Positions 35,941 to 48,276 of a stretch of 64,000 nt of DNA are shown piece by piece. Within the stretch, counting starts at the first letter, position 1; the number at the start of each line of letters is the position of its first letter. The notes beneath the pieces were generated by a model, which saw only the letters and a list, made by a program, of their open reading frames with translations, had not been told where the DNA came from and searched no databases. The translations under genes were made by a program, and so were the position numbers. This stretch comes from Cunninghamella blakesleeana (Eukaryota > Mucoromycota > Mucoromycetes > Mucorales > Cunninghamellaceae): the NCBI GenBank assembly GCA_017871115.1, contig JAFCIZ010000001.1, positions 4,507,501 through 4,571,500 on the forward strand, given 5' to 3'.

Positions 35941-36170
35941 ATGAATATTAATTACGAAAACTCTATCATTTTTATTTAAGAATTCAATTATATATATATA
36001 TATCTTTTATTAAAATATAATAACAGTCATAGATATATTTTATATGTATACATATGTATATATATGTATACATATATATATTTGTACTTGAATGTATTTA
36101 TAGATATTTATAATAATAAATAAAATGGGTAATTATCATTTTTTATTTTGATTTTTTTAATATGATAGAC

Positions 36171-36181
36171 TTATCTGATAA
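36171..36181. promoter_or_regulatory. SRE/Fep1-type GATA site (ATCWGATAA)
   Basis: TTATCTGATAA contains ATCTGATAA and is a perfect palindrome about its central T. It lies about 340 bp upstream of the two-finger GATA gene. Siderophore-type GATA repressors bind ATCWGATAA, so autoregulation is possible. Confidence 0.5.
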
Positions 36182-36354
36182 TTGATTAAAAAAAAAAAAA
36201 AAAACAATTAAGTTTTACATCTTATTTTTTTTTTTCGCTCTCTTTTACTCTATGGAGTTTTAAATAGAATTAAAGTTGACACGTTTTCAACTATTTAATT
36301 GGCTCATATTATCATTTGCTCTGAAATCATGATGAAAAAGATAAAAAATTTTAC

Positions 36355-36363
36355 TTATCAGAT
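36355..36363 (-). promoter_or_regulatory. Second SRE/Fep1-type GATA site
   Basis: TTATCAGAT is the reverse complement of ATCTGATAA, a perfect match to ATCWGATAA. It lies about 160 bp upstream of the GATA factor start codon. Confidence 0.5.
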
Positions 36364-36462
36364 TTGAAATCATTCTAAAATAAATAATTCTTTATTTTCT
36401 CCATTTTCTTTTTTTGTTGCTTTTTTTTTTTTTTTTGCTTCTTTTTCTTTTTCTTATTAATA

Positions 36463-36495
<33 letters not shown>

Positions 36496-36521
36496 TTTAA
36501 CATCTTGTTTTATTTTTTAAA

Positions 36522-36810
36522 ATGGTTCTCTCATCTTCTCACTTATCACCACCTATATTAAAACGTCGTCGATCTTCCTCTTCTTCTTCTTCTACTACTA
36601 CTTCATCAGCTATTATGAATAATCAAAATAAAAATACATCAACTATTATTGAAGCTACTACTTGTAGTCATTGTGGTACCACAACAACTCCTTTATGGCG
36701 CAGGGCCCCTAATGGGGATACTATTTGTAATGCTTGTGGTCTTTATTTAAAGACAAAACATACTATGCGACCTTTAACTAATAGTCTATCTAAAAATAAT
36801 AATAGTAATA

Positions 36811-36846
<36 letters not shown>

Positions 36847-37994
36847 GTTCATCCTGTAGCTCTAAAAAAACAAGTACTGGAGGTGGCAGCTGTAGCGGTG
36901 CTGGACAATGTAATGGATTAGGTGGTTCTGCTGCTTGTGCTGGTTGTCCTACTTTTAATAATCAACAATTACGTAAACAACAACAACATCAACAACAGGT
37001 ATCAACAATGGACGTCGAAGACATGATGATGGAAGGTTTAATATGTGCTAATTGTAGAACTACTACTACGCCTCTTTGGAGAAGAGATGACAAAGGAAAT
37101 ACCATTTGTAATGCTTGTGGTTTGTATTTTAAATTGCATAAAGTACATCGACCGGTTAGTATGAAACGAAATATCATTAAAAGAAGAAAACGTTTGATTG
37201 TAGTGGAACCAGCTGTCGAAATTAAAAATGAAGACCAGAATGAAAATATTTCTGACCAACAACAACCCATGGCAATAGACGAAGAAGAAAATGATCAACA
37301 TCACCAGACTAATAATAATAATAAAAATGAAACTTCACCTATACCATCATTAAAATTATCTCCGTCTTCATCGTCATTATCCACTTCTAATTCATCTCCT
37401 TCTCATGATCCTATATCTATTTCTTTATCACCTACACCAAAACAACAAAAAGATATTCATTCACAAGATATCCCTCCTATTGAAGATTATATTACAAGTT
37501 CTAGATTCCCTTCTCGTCAACAACAACAAATACCCTTAATACCTTTTCATCATCAAAAATCATCTACCTCTCCTACTCTTCCTCCTTTACCAACTTCTTT
37601 TCCACAGCGTCTTTCGTCCAATTCATCCTTTTCTTCTTCTTCTAATACTAATACTTTACCGCATTCATCATCATCATCATCTAATTCACGCATCTCTTTA
37701 CCACCTATTCATTCATTATCTACACCTCCTTCACCTCCATTATCTATCTCTTCTTTATTATCTAATTCAACTCCTCCCCAGCAACAACAACAAAGACATC
37801 CTTCTCCAATACCCTCTTCATCTCCATCAACTGAACCTATTCATTCTAATTTAAATCACTTAATAAATAGATTAAATGGATTAAATAATAAGTTATCATC
37901 TTCTCCACATCACCATCATCATCATTTATCACATTTTGTTTACCAATTAGATCAACTTATCACTCAAGCCGAAGCTTCTATAGAGAAAGAATAA
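36522..37994 (+). CDS. sreA: Two-finger GATA transcription factor, siderophore-repressor type
   Basis: A single exon of 490 residues. Two C-x2-C-x17-C-x2-C GATA fingers lie at residues 48-72 and 175-199, each with TTTTPLWRR and ICNACGLY. The linker holds a Cys-rich block (about 112-145, with [10 protein letters not shown] and AACAGC). Paired fingers flanking a Cys-rich, iron-sensing segment are the hallmark of SREA/URBS1/Fep1, which repress iron uptake when iron is plentiful. The second finger is followed by a basic [10 protein letters not shown] tail. The remainder is Ser/Pro/Gln/Asn-rich and ends in a helix ([17 protein letters not shown]). Absence of introns is unusual here. Two matching binding sites lie upstream. 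Confidence 0.88.
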
Positions 37995-38461
37995 AAATCT
38001 ATATTCATCATCCTCTTTTCATATTTTATTTTATTTTTTATTTATAATAAAATCATCATGTAATAAATGAATCTTTTTAATATATTTATATAAATATTTT
38101 TATGTGTTTTATGTTTTTTTTTTATTATTATTTGAATAAAAAAAAGGGGAAGGGAAGGGAAGTTTTTTTATATATTTTTAATATAAAAAATTACAAGGGA
38201 AGGGGAAGGGGAAAAGGTGTAAAAAAAATAAAAAAAATAAAAAAAAAAGTGAAAAATTGGTAGGGGAAGCAAAATAACAAAAATAATAGTAATAATAATA
38301 ATAATAATAACAATAATAATGATAATAAAATGTTATAAAAACAAAACGTAAAGGGAACAAGAGGGAATAAAATATAAAATATAAAAAGGAGCTTAAACTA
38401 TTTTATTATATATATATCAAAATGATGATGACGATGATGGTTTTTTTTATATATCTCTTAT
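37995..38461. other. Convergent spacer, GATA factor / importin alpha
   Basis: Simple sequence including GGGAAG-like tandem units near 38147-38212 and AAT repeats near 38285-38330. No gene seen. Confidence 0.55.
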
Positions 38462-40602
38462 TTAAAAGTTAAAACCACCTTGAGGAGCATCCACTTGAGA
38501 TTGGAAAGCAAATTGACCATTAGCTACCATATCAGCATCAGTTTCATCTTCATCATCTTCACTATAATACTTATCAATGATTGCATAAGCTTTCTTATAA
38601 ATATCAGTATTTTCATGAGTTTGTAAACTATGAATGTAATCAACACCATTGCATTCTTCAATCATTAAACTATAAGGATTTAAACCATCAGCTGTATTAG
38701 CCTTTTCCATTTCACCAGCACGTAAAATATTATCTAATCCATCTAAAGCCACCAATGTAATCTTATTATCTTGAGCAGTTAAAATATCACATAAAGGTTT
38801 AATACAGCCTTCAGCTACAAGGCTACGAATTTGTTCAGGTTTAGCTAAACCGCCAGAGGTAGCATTACAGATGGCCCAACAAGCTTCTTTTTTAGTTTTA
38901 AATTCACCATGGGACAAAATATAAACCAAAGGAGAAATTAAACCGCCATCCAAAACAGCTTGGATTTGAGCTGTATTACCAGCTGTAATATTAGAAATGG
39001 TCCAACAAGCTTCTTTACGAATACTTTCTTTAGGACTGGTTAATAAATGATATAAGGAAGCAATGGCTCCACAATTAATAATCACTTGGGTTTGAGCATC
39101 ATCCCCGGTAACAATATTTCCTACAGACCTTAAAGCTGGTGTTTGAACAGATGTAGAAGGATGGCTTAATAATTCAACTAATCGACTACAAACAGTGGAT
39201 TCGACAACGGCTTGGATACGTTCATTTGCTCCATCAGATAAATAAGAAATGGCCCAACATGTATCAATTAACACTTCTTCATCAGTAGAGTTGATCAATT
39301 GAGATAAAATACCCAATGCAGGTGCAATCTACATGATACATTCATATTTAAATAAGTTTTAATAATTAATATTATGTACATCTCTTGTTATATGTTTATA
39401 TATATATATATATATATATTATTATAGATACTTACCAATTGCCAATTAGGTTGAGGATTTTTACCACGACAAAAGTTGGATAAAGTCCAAGTAGCGTTTC
39501 TTAACATGGAAATCTTATTATCTTCATGGAAAATAGCAAGTAAAGGAGCAAGAGCACCGGTTTCAAGAACATAATCACGACAACGAGGACTATCACCAGC
39601 AATATTACCTAAAGCCCATACAGCCTAATATATGTATATTTATATAAAAAGAATAAGTTATCTATCTTTTAACCTTTATATATATATATATATATATAAA
39701 TATTTTTATGACTTACTTGTTCTTTCACATCAGCAACAGGACTACTTAATAATTCAATAAAATGAGGAACAGCACCGGATTCAATAACAATTTGAGTTTG
39801 TTGAGAAGAACCAGAAGCAATATTAGTTAATGCCCAGGCAGCTTCAAACTATATATAATAAAATAAAAGAATGATAATCATAATAGGTTAATATAACTCT
39901 TTTCCTCTTTTTGTCTCTCTTTCTTTTTTTTTCTTGGTTGTTAATTAAATTTAAACTTTTTTACATATTTATTTATATCACCTGAAGAGAAGTTTGGTCT
40001 GAACGAAGAAATTCAACAAAACGAGGTACTACACCACAAGCAATAACTTGTTCAATAGGAGGACTGACTTCACGAGATAATAATTTTCTAAAATGAGCTG
40101 TAGCACTTAATTGGGTTTCTACATCATTAGAATAAACAGCTTGTACCATATCAGGAAGAATTTCGTTTAACTGTTATATAATTATATAGGATATAAATAA
40201 AAAGAATATTTAATAAAAAAAAGAAAAAGCTTTTGTAAATATAAAAAATGACCCTTTTCTTATATATTAACTTTACTTTTTATTGTTTTTAACCTGCCAC
40301 CCTTTCTTTTTTCTTCTTATTTTTCTTTTATTTGTTTACATATATATAATATAATATGATCTTTTATTTTTATTTTACTATTTATTTATTCATTTTACCT
40401 GATTATCAGCAGTAGTAATGTCTAATTCGTCATCAGAATCTTGAGTCAAGTTGGAAGCATTAAAGTTACGTCTTTTAGCAAGATTTTCGGCTTTTTTTTG
40501 TTTTCTGATTTCTACTTGAGCAGTTTCACGTCGTCGTCTTACTTCTTCAGGTTTAAATTGATTACGAGCTTTAAAAGCATTTCGTCGCGGATCGGATTCC
40601 AT
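38462..40602 (-). CDS. SRP1: Importin subunit alpha
   Basis: Exons 40399-40602, 39982-40170, 39717-39848, 39436-39624 and 38462-39328 give 526 residues. The N-terminal importin-beta-binding domain is basic ([20 protein letters not shown]). Armadillo repeats follow, with the W-x3-N ligand pairs that hold nuclear localisation signals ([40 protein letters not shown]). The C-terminus is acidic ([11 protein letters not shown]) before a Gly/Phe ending, GGFNF. It is the adaptor that carries classical NLS cargo with importin beta. The introns are all phase 0. The length matches fungal orthologs. Confidence 0.97.
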
Positions 40603-41668
40603 TTTGCTTTGATTAAAAAAAATAAAATTAAATAAAATAGATGTATAAAAATAAGAAAGATTAGATTAAACTTTTTTAACAAAAAAAAAAAAAGATTTAT
40701 ATTTTTGTATAAAATAAAATGATATTATTATTAATAGTAATAAAAAAAAACTATTATTATTAAAAAATGAGTATTACTTTAATTGATAGGTAGGCTAGGA
40801 AAAAAAATAGATTTGAAGTATAAAAAAAAAAGAGAAAAAGAGAGAAAGGAAGAAAAGAAAAAAAAAAGGAGGACTTATGAAAATTTTTTTGCTGGAGAAA
40901 AGAAAACGAAGTTTAAACTCAGTCGGGGTTTTTTTTCTTGGTCTACTACCCCACCAACAAACTTATTTTATCACTTTTAAAGAGAAAGAGAGGTTAAAAA
41001 AATCCTTTTTCAAATTAATAATTATTTTCTATATTCATTAAGCATATAAATAGATATTATTTTGGTTATGAATTAAAATATAGTCAAGTTTATTATCATT
41101 TTATATATACAATACTCCTTCAAATACTTACTGCGGTATAGTCATAAATATCACGTAAAAAAATAAAAATAGTATACCCATTACCCTATTGCATTTTATT
41201 AAGTAATAAAAAAGAATTTTTTGTTGAAAATTGTTTAATAAAATTAAAAAAGTCAAAAAGAAATATATATTTAAAAAATTAATCTAAACTCATAGGATCG
41301 CTGGTAATGGTTAATGCAATATGTTAAAAAATATAGAGTAAAAAACATCACTTGTTAAATATTAATACGTGATTTTTCTTTATTGTGTTATTATTATAAT
41401 TATTATATTTTATTATTTAAAAAAATATTTGCTTTTTTTAAAATAGAATAGAGATAGTGAATAAATAAAAACAATATATACATTTAATCTGCCACATATA
41501 TCTTTTGATCTTCTTTAATGAAGATTACAGTAAGAAAAAAAAATCGGATTTTAAAAATTGGACTGTTTATAGTTATGGGCAGCCTAGTTTGTTTTTATTA
41601 TTTAATTTTTTTTCATTTTCCCCCTCTCGCTCTTTTTTTTTCTTACCTATCAACTTTATAAGTAAAAA
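40603..41668. other. Divergent promoter region, importin alpha / ATP19
   Basis: A and purine-rich tracts near importin alpha (40680-40870) and pyrimidine-rich sequence just before ATP19 (41600-41650), both typical of start regions here. A less biased patch lies at 41285-41325. No gene seen; ORFs at 40783 and 41505 are composition artefacts. Confidence 0.55.
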
Positions 41669-41971
41669 ATGGCTGGTTCTTACGTTATCTTTGGAAAGGC
41701 TATTCCTAACCACATTGTAAGAAGCAAATTAAAAAATAAGAGTAATAAATTACAATGAACCATATTTTATTAACGTACAATCTCTTTTATTTTACTTTAT
41801 ATAAAGCTCTCTATGGGTTTCATTGGTGGTTATGCTGCTGCCATCACCGGTTTTGCTTTAAAACCTAAGGCTCCTCAACCTGCCACTCCCCCTATTCAAG
41901 CTAGCTCTGCTGATGAAGAAGCTTTCATTAAGGAATTCTTAGCTAAGGCTGAAGCTGAAGAAAAGAAATAA
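41669..41971 (+). CDS. ATP19: Mitochondrial ATP synthase subunit K
   Basis: Exons 41669-41716 and 41807-41971 give 70 residues, the usual size. MAGSYVIFGKAIPNH precedes a single membrane helix (LSMGFIGGYAAAITGFAL) and KPKAPQPATPPIQ, with an acidic helical tail (EEAFIKEFLAKAEAEE). Atp19 (subunit k) sits in the Fo membrane sector and helps dimer formation. A strong CT-rich leader before the start suggests high expression. Together with CIA30 it indicates a respiring mitochondrion. Confidence 0.92.
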
Positions 41972-42497
41972 AGTCGAAAACCATCACTCTCATTCTTTTT
42001 AAATTATAAAACGATATCAATAATAATAAATATTTTTTTCCTATCAACAATATTAGAAAGAAAAAAGTCAACCAATAAACTTTTATTGAAATGTATTGAT
42101 TTATATATATATATATATATATATATAATGGACTGATAAAATATTCAACAGCACTTAAAAAAAAAGAGGAAGATTTTATATGTATCACTTTATTTTGATT
42201 ACTATCAAAGTAATACAAAAAAAAAAAAAAAATAGAGGGAAAAATAGAGAGAAAAAATATAAAGATAAAAATAAAAGAATAGTAATAATAAATAATTATG
42301 TATATATATATATATATATGTATTATATATAAAAAAAAAAAAAAAAGAATAGAAAGTGTATAATTTAAATAAGGAAGAGCGGATATAAAAATGGTACTTT
42401 TTTTCATTTAGTATACTTTAACACAAATGAAATAAATAAAGTGATAAAAAAGTAGAGGACAAAAAAGTGAGGATCAATGGATTAATATTTTTTTTTG
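41972..42497. other. Convergent spacer, ATP19 / secreted barrel protein
   Basis: TA runs near 42100-42126 and 42300-42320 and several A tracts. A 154-codon Phe/Ile/Tyr-rich ORF crossing this spacer is judged spurious. Confidence 0.55.
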
Positions 42498-43257
42498 TTA
42501 AAGATTTAAATGAAGAGTAGAAGGACATTCAACTATTTTCCAGTCAATATCAAGTACACCATCCTCAATGTTATCATGGTTTAATTTTCTAAAAGCAGTG
42601 GGAGTTAAATCGATGTCCTTGCCTAAAATATAATAAAAACCCATTTTATAAATATATATTAATAGGAGTGGGGATAAAATAAATAATCATCATGTTAAGG
42701 AGAAAATAAAAATAAAACTTACGAGGTGTACAAGCAGCACATTTATCAACAATTTTAACAACAATTGATTTGCCGGTTTTTTTGTTGGTGATTTTTGTAC
42801 ACTTGTAACAATATTCGAAATTACGCATAGACTATTAAAAATAAATAAAATTAAGATTAATATAATTCAATATAAAAATAAATAGATATTTTCTGTTTTA
42901 AAATACCATAGCACCAATCATATCTGTAACTCTAGCAGAAAAAACTGGGAGACCTGAACGACCATAACAAGCAGCGTTTTTAAGATCATTACCGCTGTAC
43001 CTATAAATTATTTAAATATATATAATATATATAATATTATTATTACAATTATTATTATTCGCTATTATTAATAATAATGATAATTATATGTTTTACCATG
43101 TGCCTCGATATCTTTTTCTAATATGAGCATCTTCTGTACCATATTTCATCATGGTAGCAACTCCACTTCTGGTAATACCAGGAACTCTTGCTTTAGCCAC
43201 TACTGAAAATAAAACCAAGATACAAGATACAATAGCTAATATAGAACGAGAATACAT
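42498..43257 (-). CDS. Secreted double-psi beta-barrel (expansin/RlpA-like) protein
   Basis: Exons 43097-43257, 42907-43000, 42723-42831 and 42498-42622 give 162 residues. A signal peptide (MYSRSILAIVSCILVLFSVVAKA) precedes a double-psi beta-barrel: TWYSGNDLKNAACYGRSGLP, CYKCTKITNKKTGKSIVVKI, VDKCAACTPRKDIDLTPTAF and DGVLDIDWKIVEC. Such proteins include loosenins, cerato-platanin-like and expansin-like cell wall or effector proteins that bind polysaccharide without cutting it. The C-terminal expansin carbohydrate-binding domain is absent. At least six cysteines in the mature part could form disulfides. Role in wall remodelling is inferred. Confidence 0.85.
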
Positions 43258-44211
43258 GTCTAATAAATAAAATAATAAATAAAATAAAGAAGGAACGGAA
43301 AGGGTTATAAAATTATTTATATGTAAAAAGGAATGATAATGGGTTAGAATAAATAAAGAAAAGAAAGAGAAATGAAATGAAAAGTAAAAAAAAAAAATGA
43401 AAAGTAATAAATATATAGATTTAAGGAGTGAATATATATAAAAAAAATTGAGTTATAACAAACGGACAACATTTTATTTTATCATCATAAAAAGGAGATT
43501 TTGTGATGATATATTATTAATTATTTGATCATATTATTTTTTTATCATATATTTTCTGCTACCTTAAATATATAGAAATGATACAAATGTGGGTTTAATA
43601 GATTAGAAGTAATATATATATATATATATTTTAATAATTAATATTTTTCTTTTTTTTTAATTCAATGAAATAAAAAAAAACTATTCAAGATATGATAGTA
43701 ACAAAATACAATAACGATAATAAATAATAATAAATATAAAATAAAATAAAATTATAAAAAAGAAACAAAGAAATGAAATTGGAAGCTTTTTAAATACTAT
43801 TTATGATTTTTTTTTTAATATTTTTTTATAAAAAATATATGTATCATTGACATTTAATTCAAGTATATATATTATTTAAATGAAATATCCCTTATTATAC
43901 GCGTACACGCTCTCACTCACTGATATATATATATATAGACTTTAGTTTGATCAACGAGAATATATATAGAGTGTAAAGTACTTCTTTGTTTATTTTTTTC
44001 ATACATATGTTTATCTCTCCATGTATCTTGACCGTTTTTAGTAATACTTAACATTATTCTTATTTATGATTGTACTTTTTTTTATTCTTCTACCTTTTTT
44101 GAATTTTTCGAACTTACCTCCCTTTTTCCATATATTTTATCTACACTTTTTTATTTTGTTTTTTTTTTTTTTTTCATTTTTCAAATAATAATAATTTTAC
44201 GTAATAAATGA

Positions 44212-44248
<37 letters not shown>

Positions 44249-44502
44249 TTAATATAACACCTTATATTAATAATTTCATATATACTAGTTAAATATGAAA
44301 ACGAATAATTAATTAATTATTAAAACAATAGAAAGAAATAAAATTGCGTACCTTGAAATGATTTCAAATTTAGTAACGAGGAATGCTTAATTAGTACCTC
44401 CTTTAAATAAGTTTTATCCTTGGGTTTCCTTCAATATCTTTTCCAAGTAACAGAGGGGAAAAAAAAGTACTATTTTCTTTCAAAAAGTCTTTTTTTTAAT
44501 AC

Positions 44503-44555
<53 letters not shown>

Positions 44556-45280
44556 TTTATACGTGGAAACATTTTTTTTATTTACTTTTCATTATCATAA
44601 TATGAATTAAAAAATCACCACTCTCTACTAAAAGCCCAACGTCATCCAAATATTTTTTTCTATAATACGACTTATGACAACAATACATTTTTATCTTATT
44701 TTGTGTTTCTAATTGTAATAAATATGTAGACTATTGAATGCCATTTGATCGAAATACTTCTTTATACGTACATTTTCTTTTCTTTTTTTGATGATGATGA
44801 CATATACTATATGTATATAATTTCTCTTTATTTATATATATTAATAAATACTCTGCTTTAAATTAAAAATAAGTAAATAGTAATAATAATTATTCAAGGG
44901 TGAATTGACCCATATTATTATTATTATTAGAAATATTAGAAATATTAGAAATATTAGAATTATTAGAATTAGTAGAATTAGTAGAATTATTTGTTATATG
45001 CTCATTTATTAGGCATAAAAGAAGGGGTAATGTGTATATATATAAATATGTATACATATAAATATATTAATTATTATTAAAAAAGTAAAATTAAAGATTG
45101 CATAGAACAAAAGAAAAGAAAATTAATAATAATAATAATAATAATAACAGAAAGAAAAAGAAAAAAGATAATGTCATTATACTAAAAATTAATAAAAGAT
45201 GAAATATTATAATAAAAATAAAAAAGTAGTAATGTTTGTAAAAAAAAATATTAAAAACTGTCATGATAATAATGACATAA
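43258..45280. other. Long intergenic region with possible remnants
   Basis: A 2-kb spacer with a 29-nt A run (44218-44246) and a TGTA tetranucleotide run (about 44528-44557). Two patches on the minus strand, 44341-44455 and about 44590-44700, look codon-like (for example YLKEVLIKHSSLLNLKSFQ) and have splice-like borders, but I could not join them in frame. They may be a decayed or fast-changing gene. Otherwise nothing seen. Confidence 0.45.
44218..44246. repeat. Poly(A) tract
   Basis: A 29-nt homopolymer A run, one of the longest in the window together with 259-297. Confidence 0.9.
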
Positions 45281-48236
45281 TTATAAGACCCTCTTTTTTC
45301 CATTTAAAGAAGATTTACTTGGTTCAACAACACCCAGTTCATCACACTTTTCCATAGCTAAATGAATCCGACTTGCCATTCTATATTCAAAATCATATTT
45401 ATTACAAGACAGAGCCAGCTGCCACAATTGTCGACTTTTCATTTGGCTGTTGATTCCCCAATATGTGACACCAGTTTCTGTTAAAAAGAAAAAGAAAAAG
45501 GAAATAAATAAAATAGATAATAAACAGATATTTTTATATATTTAAATAGGAACAGAGGAGTATTAAAAAAGTATAAATAAAACTTACCCCAATAAACAAA
45601 AGGCAATAGCCATTCTTCATTTATAATACGATGCTTTCTATCAATGATCCATTCCAAATCAGATAAACAATCACTAAATCTAGATAGAGCATTTAGCACA
45701 GTAGATTTCAAGAGTAATAAAGTAGCATAAGATACAAATTCATCGTTATTTGTTTTGGGTTGATCAAAATCACTATCACTATCACTATCAACTTCATTAT
45801 CGTTATTCTGGTTGATATCTTCATCACCATCATCTTCATAATCAAATTCGTATCGATTTTTTTTGACAAGTAATAGGGTCTCATTAATCATAACCAAGCA
45901 CCTTTCTAAATAAGTATCTTCCATAGAGGCAAAGGCATTTAATAACAATAAAATTTCTAACCCAGGAAGGCTGTTTTCTAGACCTTGGTAACGTGATTGT
46001 TGATATTTTTCCACTTTGATTTGGACATAATTATCCAAGAAACTCTTACGATGGTGTTGCTGGTGACTTAAAATAGGCACTTCATCAAATGCATCCATAG
46101 CCTCTTGCCGTTGTCCTAACATCTCATGACATGCTCCAACAAAATATTGACAAAACGCTGGGGACCAATCGCGAGCACAGCATAATTGTTCAAAATAGGC
46201 GGCAGAGGTATCCCAATCTAATTGCATGGCATGATTTAATCCTACTTCATAAGCTACAGTATGTTTCATTGCTACTTCAGCCCATGCTCCTCGTCTACTA
46301 GATGCTGTTGCCATGGTAAACGATTTGGTAGATAAGCCTACATTACGTGCTATTCTTGATATTCTTGCTGCATAATATAAGAAGAAGCAGGATTTAGGAT
46401 GTGATTTTTGTGCTGATACTAAACAATCAATAGTTGGTTGAATGGATTCTTGTGCATAAATTGATGGCACTGTACTTGATAATAAAGAATAATAACAAAG
46501 TAATCTATTTGATGATATAAAATAATATATAAATATATTTAAAAATTAATTTATGAATATAGTTTTAGAATAGTATTTCTTATTTTCAAATTATTATCAT
46601 TATTATTTTAAAAAAATAATAGTTATTATTATATTTCACTTACACTAAGGAAGCAAAAGAGGATCGTGTTCCTTTTCCTGTCATAGCTGATTTCAATAAA
46701 GAAAATCCTAAAGCTTTATCGGTTTTCCAAGTAATTCCAGTAAATATTTCAATGATTTTTGTAGGTAAAGAGGATAATAAAAGGTGAAGAGTTCCTACGC
46801 CAAACTGTACACTTGATACTGTATCATAATCCATCCACTCTGATATATTATCACCCATACGCTTATATTCTCTCCATACTAGTGTATAACTTGAACAAGC
46901 TAAAAACAAATAAAACATTGTATTATATAAATTATTATCACTACTATTATTATTATAAAGTATATGTAAAAAAAAAAAAGTTTGTTTATAAACATAGGGA
47001 TGTATTACCTTTTCGAAGATTTAAACCACATTTCAAGTAGCCAGTCATATTTTCTTGAGTTAATTGTAATAACCCCATTAATAAACAACTTTCTGCCTTA
47101 ATTACATGTGCACGTAAAACGCCATTAGCCATAAATGATTTAGTGGAGGAATCTGCTTTATTATAATCTACCAAAGATGATATTTGAGATGAAAAGGTGT
47201 CATCAAAGGATGTTTTTTGTTCTGAAATATCAGCTTGTGTTGCTGCAATTTCATAAGCGTGAGTTAAGGAGCTCATAGCTGCATTTATATCTTCTTCATT
47301 GTAAGTCTTAATATAAGTAATAAACATTGCACATAAAATGATATAAATTAATAAAGGTTCTTATATATATATGTATGTATTTATGTATGTATGTCACTCG
47401 CTTACCATCATAGCTAAAATTGAAAAAACGAATTATTTAAAGAAAAAGAAAAAGTTCAAATTAACAAATGTTGTAATTAAGAGTTTATATTATATTATAT
47501 ATATATCTGTTCATTTACCTTTTAAGAACAACATAGACCCTTTACAAAGTGCATATAATGGTTCACTAGAAATAATAACAATTGTAAAAATTATATACAA
47601 ATTACGTTATTAGTGGGTAACCTCTTATTGTAATATTAAAACATAGACATTTTTGTAAATATATATATTACCTTTCAGATTTTGATTGGAAAATATTCAT
47701 AGCCTTTGTAAATTTGTTATCAAACAAATACCGCATACCTAGTCGAATAGGTTGATCTGCATATATAAATAATAATAAATAGTAATAAATAATAATAAAA
47801 ATAATAATAAAAATAATAATAAAATTAATATGAGGACTGAAATACCCAAATATATTATTACTCCCACTATTATCACCGTTATAATTACCTTCTACTTCTT
47901 GTTCTTTTACGGTCAAGTGGTTAACACTAACAGTATTTTCATTGCCTTCTGATATATCAACTGATGATTGTATAGGGGAAGGTGAATCTATTCTACTTGG
48001 GCTATGATAACCTGATAAAATTGGAGGTGTTGGTGATCTTGAATCCTTTCTCATAGCTGCTAATGATGATCTTTTTGAGGAAGTAACAGCCGAAGCCAAA
48101 GCAATAGGCGATGATGGAGGTAGCTGCATATCATTTTCATTGCTATTATCAGCTGTCATATCTTCACTTGTAATATTAATAGTTGGTTGAGGATTAATAG
48201 ACAAGGAAGAATCTGATGTTTGTACTTGGAGAGTAT

Positions 48237-48276
<40 letters not shown>

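Larger units (their letters stand above)
35422..36521. other. Divergent promoter region, RRN9-like / GATA factor
   Basis: A 1.1-kb spacer between two divergent genes. It contains a GC-rich island at 35551-35575, a GATGAG word near 35590, an E2F/MBF-like site at 35928-35940 and two perfect ATCWGATAA sites nearer the GATA factor. The rest is homopolymer tracts and TA repeats. Confidence 0.6.

Noticed and set aside
41943..42407. 154-codon minus ORF rich in Ile, Tyr and Phe
   Set aside because: It overlaps the 3' end of ATP19 and is translated from TA and T runs; low-complexity artefact.
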